DNA from: Dokdonella_A sp014338185 | Lineage (GTDB): Bacteria; Pseudomonadota; Gammaproteobacteria; Xanthomonadales; Rhodanobacteraceae | Reading direction: 5' to 3' | Length of the DNA: 64,000 bases | Assembly (NCBI GenBank): GCA_030263295.1 | Contig: SZOS01000012.1 | Span: 6,135 to 70,134 of the forward strand | Shown: piece by piece, positions 26,950 through 33,579 of the stretch | Layout of the letters: each line of letters begins with the position of its first letter | How positions within the stretch are numbered: position 1 is the first letter of the stretch | Program-made: the position numbers and the translations under genes | Notes under the pieces: generated by a model | The model's database searches: none | What the model saw: only the letters and a program-made list of their open reading frames with translations | What the model was told of the DNA's origin: nothing

Positions 26950-27423
26950 TCAGGCCACCGAGCTGCGCACGATGGACTCCCACTGCTGCGCGAACTCCGG
27001 CGAGCGCGCCTTGGCGACCGCCGCGCTCACCTCGGGCAGCAACTGCAGCAGGTCGTCGATGTCCGCGCAGCGCTCGATGCGCAGCTGGGTCATGAAACCG
27101 CGCATGCCCAGGTATGAACGCACGCCCTCCGACATCAGTCCGCTCAGGGTGATGAAGCGGATGGCCGCATCCGAGGGTGCCGGTTCGGCATTGGCCGCGG
27201 CCGTACGCGGTGCATCGGGTCCGGCCATTGCGATGAGGCCAAGCGCCTGCAGCTGCTCGAGCGCATCGCCGGGCGCGTGGAGCGACGCGGCGAAGCGGCG
27301 CAAGGTGGCCAGGTCGCGCTGCCCGTCCACCAGCAACAGCAGCGAGCGCACCGGCGAAGCGAGCTTGTGCTGGCGTTGTCCGACCTCGGCGCGACCCAGG
27401 TCGGTTTTCCCATACGTGGCCAT
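26950..27423 (-). CDS. Unknown 157-residue cytoplasmic protein
   Basis: The protein begins MATYGKTDLGRAEVGQRQHK and continues LASPVRSLLLLVDGQRDLAT, which reads like a small winged-helix-like domain at residues 1-65. A linker rich in Ala/Pro/Asp (70-90) is followed by a helical C-terminal part with FITLSGLMSEGVRSYLGMRG and LRIERCADIDDLLQLLPEVS. It has no signal or membrane segment. Similar short proteins occur in Burkholderiales and Xanthomonadales, as far as I recall, without a known function. A CAGGGG site precedes the ATG. It sits downstream of prpC, separated by 110 bases, and may be co-transcribed. Confidence 0.72.
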   Translation of the reverse strand: MATYGKTDLGRAEVGQRQHKLASPVRSLLLLVDGQRDLATLRRFAASLHAPGDALEQLQALGLIAMAGPDAPRTAAANAEPAPSDAAIRFITLSGLMSEGVRSYLGMRGFMTQLRIERCADIDDLLQLLPEVSAAVAKARSPEFAQQWESIVRSSVA

Positions 27424-27533
27424 CCAATCCCCTGTCCGTGCCCGTCTGGCGCCAGTATGCGGGCAAGGCCGCCGGCGTCAAGGGAGGGCCGCACTCGCGG
27501 CCGTCCTGCGCCGCGGCGCGCCGCGTGCCCGGG

Positions 27534-28688
27534 TCAGGCGCGCTGGTCGAGCGGCACGAACGGCAGGTTGTCCGGGCCCGTGTAGTTCGCGCTCGGGCGG
27601 ATGATCTTGCCGTCGATGCGCTGCTCGATCACGTGGGCGCTCCAGCCCGAGGTGCGCGAAATCACGAACAACGGCGTGAACATCGCCGTGGGCACGCCCA
27701 TCATGTGGTAGCTCACCGCGCTGAACCAGTCCAGGTTCGGGAACATCTTCTTGATGTCCCACATCACCGTCTCCAGCCGTTCGGCGATATCGAACATACG
27801 CATGTCGTGCTGTGCCACCGACAGTTCGCGCGCGACCTGCTTGATGACCTGGTTGCGCGGATCACCCGTGGTGTAGACCGGATGCCCGAAGCCGATCACG
27901 ACCTCCTTGCGCTCGACCCGCGCGCGGATGTCGGCCTCGGCCTCGTCGGGAGTGTCGTAGCGCTTCTGGATCTCGAACGCGACCTCGTTGGCACCGCCAT
28001 GCTTGGGGCCGCGCAGCGCGCCGATCGCACCGGCGATCGACGAGTACATGTCGCTGCCGGTACCCGCGATCACGCGCGCGGTGAAGGTCGATGCGTTGAA
28101 CTCGTGCTCGGCGTACAGGATCAGCGAGGTGTGCATCGCACGCACCCACGCCTGGCTGGGCGCCGTGCCGTGCAGCAGGTGCAGGAAATGGCCGCCGATG
28201 GAGTCATCGTCGGTCTCCACCTCGATGCGCCGGCCGTTGACCGCATGGTGGTACCAGTACAGCAGCATGCTGCCGAGGCTGGCCATGAGCCGGTCGGCGA
28301 TGTCGCGCGCACCGGGATGGTTGTGGTCGTCCTTCTCCGGCAGCACGCAGCCCAGCGCCGACACGCCGCTGCGCATCACATCCATCGGATGGGCACTCGC
28401 GGGCAGGCTCTCCAGCACCGCCTTGACTGCGGCCGGCAAGCCGCGCAACGCCTTGAGCCTGGCCTTGTACGCGGTCAGTTCGGCGCGATTGGGCAGCTTG
28501 CCGTGCACCAGCAGGTGGGCGATCTCCTCGAACTCGCAACGGGTGGCGAAGTCGAGGATGTCGTAGCCGCGGTAATGCAGGTCGTTGCCGCTGCGGCCGA
28601 CCGTGCACAGCGCGGTATTGCCCGCGGCCACGCCCGACAGCGCTACCGACTTCTTGGGTTTGAACGGGGTGGCGGTGGTCTCGCTCAT
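27534..28688 (-). CDS. prpC: 2-methylcitrate synthase PrpC
   Basis: The 384-residue citrate-synthase-family protein begins MSETTATPFKPKKSVALSGV. It shows ALCTVGRSGNDLHYRGYDI, EIAHLLVHGKLPN, MHTSLILYAEHEFNASTFTA, LRGPKHGGANEVAFEI and IGFGHPVYTTGDPRNQVIK. These motifs favour 2-methylcitrate synthase over GltA. It condenses propionyl-CoA with oxaloacetate. The ATG at 28686-28688 has a GAGGA site; an ATG six codons upstream overlaps the prpB stop as ATGA and is less likely. It is cotranscribed with prpB. Confidence 0.94.
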   Translation of the reverse strand: MSETTATPFKPKKSVALSGVAAGNTALCTVGRSGNDLHYRGYDILDFATRCEFEEIAHLLVHGKLPNRAELTAYKARLKALRGLPAAVKAVLESLPASAHPMDVMRSGVSALGCVLPEKDDHNHPGARDIADRLMASLGSMLLYWYHHAVNGRRIEVETDDDSIGGHFLHLLHGTAPSQAWVRAMHTSLILYAEHEFNASTFTARVIAGTGSDMYSSIAGAIGALRGPKHGGANEVAFEIQKRYDTPDEAEADIRARVERKEVVIGFGHPVYTTGDPRNQVIKQVARELSVAQHDMRMFDIAERLETVMWDIKKMFPNLDWFSAVSYHMMGVPTAMFTPLFVISRTSGWSAHVIEQRIDGKIIRPSANYTGPDNLPFVPLDQRA

Positions 28689-28702
28689 GGCGGGTTCCTC
28701 GG

Positions 28703-29587
28703 TCATTTCTGCGCGGCGAACAACTGGTCGAGCTTGGCTTCCCAGGCGTGGTAGCCGAGGAAGTCGTACAGCTCCTCACGGGTCTGCATGGTCGGCACCG
28801 CCGCGGCCTGGGTGCCGTCGCGGCGGATCGTCTCGTAGACGTGGAGCGCGGCCTTGTTCATGGCCCGGTAGGCGCCGCAGCAGTACAGCGCGATGTCAAC
28901 GCCCGCGTCGCGCAGCTGCGCGGTGGTGAACAACGGCGTGGCACCGAATTCGGTGAGGTTGGCGAGGATCGGCACCTTGACCGCGGCCTTGAACCGCCGG
29001 TAATCGTCGAGCGTGCGCATCGCCTCGGGGAAGATCATGTCGGCGCCGGCCTCGACATAGGCCAGCGCCCGCTCGATCGCGCGTTCGATGCCCTCCACGG
29101 CGGCGGCGTCGGTGCGCGCCATGACCACGAACGCGGCATCGCTGCGTGCATCGACCGCGGCCTTGACCCGATCGACCATTTCCGCGGCCGGTACCACCTC
29201 CTTGCCCGGGCGGTGGCCGCAGCGCTTCTGGCCGACCTGGTCCTCCATGTGCACGGCGGCCACGCCCGCGCGCTCGAAGCTGCGGATCGTGCGCGCGATG
29301 TTGAACGCCCCACCCCAGCCGGTATCGATGTCGACCAGCAGGGGCATGCCGCTGGCCTCGACGATGCGCCGCGCATCGATGAGCACGTCCTCCATCGTCG
29401 ACACGCCGAGGTCGGGGATGCCCAGCGAATTGGCGGCGACGCCGCCGCCGGACAGGTACAGCGCGCGATAGCCGACGCGACGCGCCATCAGCGCGGCATA
29501 GGCGGTGATCGTACCGACCACCTGCAGCGGGTTTTCTTCGGCGAGCGCGGCGCGAAAGCGCGCGCCGGCAGAGGCAGTGGCTGTCAT
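28703..29587 (-). CDS. prpB: Methylisocitrate lyase PrpB
   Basis: The 294-residue protein begins MTATASAGARFRAALAEENP. Isocitrate-lyase-superfamily motifs are ALYLSGGGVAANSLGIPDLG, LVDIDTGWGG, HMEDQVGQKRCGHRPGKEVV (active-site KRCGH) and TEFGATPLFT. It splits 2-methylisocitrate into pyruvate and succinate. The ATG at 29585-29587 gives the family length, while the very long upstream frame is a shadow of the symporter gene. It heads prpB-prpC and is divergent from a dicarboxylate symporter; a TAGACT -10 candidate lies 23 bases upstream. Confidence 0.95.
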   Translation of the reverse strand: MTATASAGARFRAALAEENPLQVVGTITAYAALMARRVGYRALYLSGGGVAANSLGIPDLGVSTMEDVLIDARRIVEASGMPLLVDIDTGWGGAFNIARTIRSFERAGVAAVHMEDQVGQKRCGHRPGKEVVPAAEMVDRVKAAVDARSDAAFVVMARTDAAAVEGIERAIERALAYVEAGADMIFPEAMRTLDDYRRFKAAVKVPILANLTEFGATPLFTTAQLRDAGVDIALYCCGAYRAMNKAALHVYETIRRDGTQAAAVPTMQTREELYDFLGYHAWEAKLDQLFAAQK

Positions 29588-29609
29588 GGAGTCTCCCGGA
29601 AGACCGCAT

Positions 29610-29615
29610 AGTCTA
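29610..29615 (-). promoter_or_regulatory. Putative -10 box of prpBC
   Basis: TAGACT on the minus strand lies 23 bases before the prpB start. No convincing -35 is seen, which would fit an activator-dependent promoter, but no PrpR gene or site is visible. Confidence 0.35.
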
Positions 29616-29729
29616 GCCGATCGCGCGCACCCGGCCGGCGGCCACGGCCACGGGCCGCCCCGCATCCGGCTGGCGCCGATCGGCGACGGACGCGTGACTC
29701 GGGCGCGGCGGCCACGTACATTCGCGCGG

Positions 29730-31052
29730 ATGAACGCGCCCACCTCGCTCGCCAACCGCATCCTCATCGGCATGGGGATCGGCATCGTCGCCGCCGTCGC
29801 CACGCTCGGCATCGGCCAGTTCCACCCGGCCACGCTCGAACTCATGCGCAAGGTGTCGAGCGCGGTGTTCGACCCATTCGGGCAGGTGTTCCTGCGCATG
29901 CTGTTCTTCGTGGTGATGCCGCTGGTGTTCGCCTCGCTCACTGCCGGCGTGGTGCAGCTGGGGCGACCCGGACGGCTCGGGCCGCTCGCGCTGCGCACCT
30001 TCGCGGTGTTCTTCGCCAACATGGCCATCGGCGTGACCATCGGCCTGGTGATGATGAACCTGTTCGAGCCGGGTCGGCACCTGCCCGAAGAAGTCACCCG
30101 GCAACTGCTGGCCGAATACGGCGGCACGGCCAAGGGCATCACCGAGCGCGGTGCGGCACAGCCGTCGATGAGCCTGGCGCTGGTCGTGGACATGTTCATG
30201 CCGCGCAACCTGCTCGGCGCGATCACCGGCCATGAGCGCGGTTCGATCGGCGAGGTGTTGCCGCTGATCCTGTTCGCGATCCTGTTCGGCATGGCCGCGA
30301 CGCAACTCGTCGAGGCGCGCCGCCAGCGCGTGCTGGAGGGGCTCGAGACGCTGGCCGAGGTCATGACCCGGATCGTCGACTTCGCGCTGCGCCTGGCGCC
30401 GTATGCGGTGCCGGCGATGATCTACAGCGTGATCGTCAAGGTCGGCATGAGCGTGCTCGCGGCACTGGCCTGGTTCGTGGTCGGCTGCACCCTCGCCTTC
30501 GTGCTGCACCTGTTCGGCACGATGTCACTGTGGATGCGTTTCCTCGCCCAGCGCTCGCCGCTGGACTTCTTCCGCCGCATTCGCCCGGTGCTGGTCACCG
30601 CGTTCTCGACCAGTTCGAGCAACGCGACCTTGCCGACCGCGCTGGCGGCCGCACGCGAGGACCTCAAGCTCAGCGAGAGCACGTCGAGCTTCGTGCTGTC
30701 GCTGGGCACGACGATGAACATGAGCGGCACCGCGCTGTTCGAGGGCTGCGTGGTGCTGTTCATCGCCCAGGTGTTCGGCGTGGACCTGTCGCTGACCCAG
30801 CAGGCCATCCTCATGCTCATGGCGGTGCTCAGCGCGGTGGCCGTCGCAGGCATCCCGGGCGGCTCGCTGCCGCTGATCGCGGGCCTGCTCGCGACGTTCG
30901 GCGTGCCGCCCGAGGGCATCGGCATCATCATCGGCGTCGATCGCATCCTCGACATGATGCGTACCACCGTCAACGTCGGCAGTGACGTCGCCACCGCGGT
31001 CGTGGTCGACCACCAGATGCGCCGCGCCGGCCTCGTGGGCGGCGACGATTGA
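29730..31052 (+). CDS. Dicarboxylate/amino acid:cation symporter (DAACS/GltP-DctA family)
   Basis: The 440-residue inner membrane protein has about eight transmembrane helices plus the hairpin signatures of the family: FSTSSSNATLPTALAAA (HP1 serine-rich), GTTMNMSGTALFEG (TM7) and IGVDRILDMMRTTVNVGSDV (TM8). HP2 reads AVAGIPGGSLPLIAG. It should import C4-dicarboxylates or acidic amino acids with Na+ or H+. It is divergent from prpB; succinate is a product of the methylcitrate cycle, so the pairing may be functional. The ATG at 29730 is chosen because the 75 upstream codons have no family similarity. Confidence 0.88.
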   Translation: MNAPTSLANRILIGMGIGIVAAVATLGIGQFHPATLELMRKVSSAVFDPFGQVFLRMLFFVVMPLVFASLTAGVVQLGRPGRLGPLALRTFAVFFANMAIGVTIGLVMMNLFEPGRHLPEEVTRQLLAEYGGTAKGITERGAAQPSMSLALVVDMFMPRNLLGAITGHERGSIGEVLPLILFAILFGMAATQLVEARRQRVLEGLETLAEVMTRIVDFALRLAPYAVPAMIYSVIVKVGMSVLAALAWFVVGCTLAFVLHLFGTMSLWMRFLAQRSPLDFFRRIRPVLVTAFSTSSSNATLPTALAAAREDLKLSESTSSFVLSLGTTMNMSGTALFEGCVVLFIAQVFGVDLSLTQQAILMLMAVLSAVAVAGIPGGSLPLIAGLLATFGVPPEGIGIIIGVDRILDMMRTTVNVGSDVATAVVVDHQMRRAGLVGGDD

Positions 31053-31193
31053 CGCGCCTGGGCGCAGATCATGCGCCCAGCCACGGTACGGCAGCGACCG
31101 AGCGGACGTGCCGGGCCGAGCCGCGGCGGCACGCGCCGGCGCACGCCAGGCGATCGCCCGGTCAGACACCCATTTCACCCGGTGATGGGCTGC

Positions 31194-31223
31194 GCGCAGC
31201 GGGCACTGGCGTGCCCGCTGCGC
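31194..31223. terminator. Perfect 13-bp hairpin between convergent genes
   Basis: Arms 31194-31206 and 31211-31223 are exact reverse complements around a TGGC loop. It lies between the convergent symporter and S46 peptidase genes. It lacks a U-tract on either strand, so it may be a non-classical bidirectional terminator or an mRNA 3'-end stabiliser. Confidence 0.5.
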
Positions 31224-31267
31224 AGGACCGGGCCGGGTCAGGCTTCGCGCCCGACCATCGGCGGCCA

Positions 31268-33346
31268 TCAGCGCTTGCGCGCGGACTCCAGCTCCTGCGC
31301 TAGCGCGCTCGCGCCGTAGATGTTGCGCAAGGCTTCGAGCATCGCGCCGCTGTGCACCGACACCGCGCGGTTGAGGCGGCCGTCGTACCAGTAGTTGCCA
31401 CCCAGCGAGTGGATGTTGCCGTCGAACACCAGCCCGACCACTTCGGCCTTGGCATTGATCACGGGACTGCCGGAGTTGCCGCCGATGATGTCGTTGGTGC
31501 TGACGAAGTTGTAGCGCTGGTCGAGGTTGAGCTTGCCCGCGGCCTTGGCATCGAGCCAGCTTTGCGGCAGCGCGAATGGATAGGCCCCGGTGGCATGCCC
31601 GAACGCTCCGCCGATGGTAGTGAACGGCGCCACCGGCTCGCCCTTCTCGATCCAGCCCTCGACCTTGCCGAACGAGAAGCGCTGGGTGAAGGTCGCATCG
31701 GGGTAGACGCTGGTGCCGTACTTGTCGAAACGCGCGGCGGCGATGAGCTCGGAGTTCTTGTCGACGACCGATTCGACCTCGTTCTCGTAGCGTGTACGGA
31801 TCGCGCGCGCATCGGCGTCGATGAGCCGCGCCAGCACGATGAACGGATCATCGGACCGCGCCACCGCATCGGCACCGCCTTCCCACAGGGCCTTGCGCAC
31901 GGCGACATCGGCGAGCTTGCTGCCATCGACCAGTCGCTTGGCCAAGTCCTCGGGCGCGTCGTTGCCGAGCACCTTGCGCACGAACGGATCGCCGGTGCCG
32001 AGGATCTCGCGCAGTTTGGTCAGCGACCAGCCAAGCTTGACCTTCTCGTAGTCGGGATAAATCGGTGCGGTCGAGAACAGGCGCTGGGTCAGCGCCGGCA
32101 ATTTCGAATCGGTGTACTCGCGCAGGCGCTCGGTATCGGGTTTGGCACGCTCGGCCGCGCCGCGCACGAGCATGCGCGCGTAGCTGAATTGGCGCGACCA
32201 CAGTCCGCGACCGCCTTCGATCCAGTCGTGGCGCTCGCCGATCGCCTTCTCCACCGCGACCGCGCGCGCGATCTCGTCCCAGGCCGCGCCGTACTTGCCC
32301 TGGCGCACCGGATCGGCGGCGACGAACTCGCGCAGCTCGCGTTCCTGGGCGCGCTTGAGCTCGAACACGGCTGGTTCCTGCAAGGCCGCCAGGTGTCCGC
32401 GCAGCACCTTGTAGGAGTTTTCGACGCCGAACAGGTCGCTCTGGGCAATGCGCCAATGCTCGGCGCTCTCGCTGCGGAACTGGGTGAGCAAGCCGCGCCG
32501 CTCGGACAACAGCAGCAGGGAATCGACCAGGTCGACGTCGCGCGCGAGTTCGAGCTGGGCCAACGTGAGCTGGCGGTCGGTGCCACCCGGATTGCCGACG
32601 ATCACGGTCATCTCGCCCGCATCGGCACCGGCGCGCGAGAACGGGAAGTAGTCCTTGGGCCGCATCGGCTTGCCCTGCTCATACGCACGCAGCAGGCCCA
32701 TGTCGAGGTCGAAGCGCGGGAAGTTGAAGTTGTCGGGATCGCCACCGAAGAACGCCGCCTCCAGCTCCGGCGCAAACGCCAGACGCACGTCCTGGATGCG
32801 ATGGTAGCGGTAGAGCTTGTAGACGCCGCCGTGGTACAGGCTCACCACGTCGCAGCGCGTGGTGGCGCTGTCCTTGCCCGCGCATTCCTTCTCGATCGCC
32901 GACTTCACCGCCTTCTCGGCCTTGCTGTAGTCCTCGCCGCTCTTGCCATGGGTGGCCTGTTGCACGCGCGCGGTGACATCGGTGATCTCATCGAGCCGGT
33001 TGAGTTCGATCTCGGGGCACTTGATCTCGTCCTTGCGCTCGCGCGCCAGGAAGCCCGACTTGATGTAGTCCTTGTCGGCACTCGACAGCTGCTGCACGCA
33101 CGAATTGACGCAGTGGTGGTTGGTCAGCACCAGTCCATCAGGCGAGACGAACGAACCCGAACACCCGCCGGCCAGGCGCAGCGCGGCTTTACGCACGTGC
33201 GCGGCCCACTGTGGCGTGGGCGTGAAGCCGTATTCGGCGCGCAGCTGCGCGAGCGGCAGGTTGTCGGGTGTCCACATGCCTTCGCCGGCGACGGCGGCGG
33301 TGCTGGACAGCGCGGCCAGCACGAGCGTTGCGCAAACTCGTTTCAT
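31268..33346 (-). CDS. S46-family dipeptidyl-peptidase (DPP7/DAP BII-like)
   Basis: The 692-residue protein has a signal peptide (MKRVCATLVLAALSSTAAVA). The mature start is GEGMWTPDNLP, typical of S46. The catalytic His is in VLTNHHCVNSC (residues 74-84) and the Ser in IIGGNSGSPVIN (Ser625). Eighteen residues after the Ser the residue is Gly643, as in DPP7/DAP BII, whereas DPP11 has Arg; it should therefore prefer hydrophobic rather than acidic P1 residues. It works in the periplasm, feeding on peptides. The ATG at 33344-33346 keeps the signal at the N-terminus. Confidence 0.92.
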   Translation of the reverse strand: MKRVCATLVLAALSSTAAVAGEGMWTPDNLPLAQLRAEYGFTPTPQWAAHVRKAALRLAGGCSGSFVSPDGLVLTNHHCVNSCVQQLSSADKDYIKSGFLARERKDEIKCPEIELNRLDEITDVTARVQQATHGKSGEDYSKAEKAVKSAIEKECAGKDSATTRCDVVSLYHGGVYKLYRYHRIQDVRLAFAPELEAAFFGGDPDNFNFPRFDLDMGLLRAYEQGKPMRPKDYFPFSRAGADAGEMTVIVGNPGGTDRQLTLAQLELARDVDLVDSLLLLSERRGLLTQFRSESAEHWRIAQSDLFGVENSYKVLRGHLAALQEPAVFELKRAQERELREFVAADPVRQGKYGAAWDEIARAVAVEKAIGERHDWIEGGRGLWSRQFSYARMLVRGAAERAKPDTERLREYTDSKLPALTQRLFSTAPIYPDYEKVKLGWSLTKLREILGTGDPFVRKVLGNDAPEDLAKRLVDGSKLADVAVRKALWEGGADAVARSDDPFIVLARLIDADARAIRTRYENEVESVVDKNSELIAAARFDKYGTSVYPDATFTQRFSFGKVEGWIEKGEPVAPFTTIGGAFGHATGAYPFALPQSWLDAKAAGKLNLDQRYNFVSTNDIIGGNSGSPVINAKAEVVGLVFDGNIHSLGGNYWYDGRLNRAVSVHSGAMLEALRNIYGASALAQELESARKR

Positions 33347-33579
33347 GGGTATTCCTCGCAAGCGTTGGTGGCGCCAGGGCATGTCGCCGCGGCGCATGGG
33401 TCCGGGTGTGTGGCCATGCAGGTGCGAGCAGCGGTCGCGTCCAGCGGCGGCGGCGCGCCACCCCGCGCGGGCCGCCTCGATGCCAGCGACTGCCGACAGG
33501 CGCGCGGATCATGCCAAGGTTCGCGCCCCGGCGCGAGTGCGGCGCGTCCCATGACCGCCGCGGCGCGGCCCACAGCAAC

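Noticed and set aside
28689..28706. An upstream ATG for prpC overlapping the prpB stop as ATGA
   Set aside because: The ATG at 28688 has a well-spaced GAGGA site and matches the family N-terminus better.
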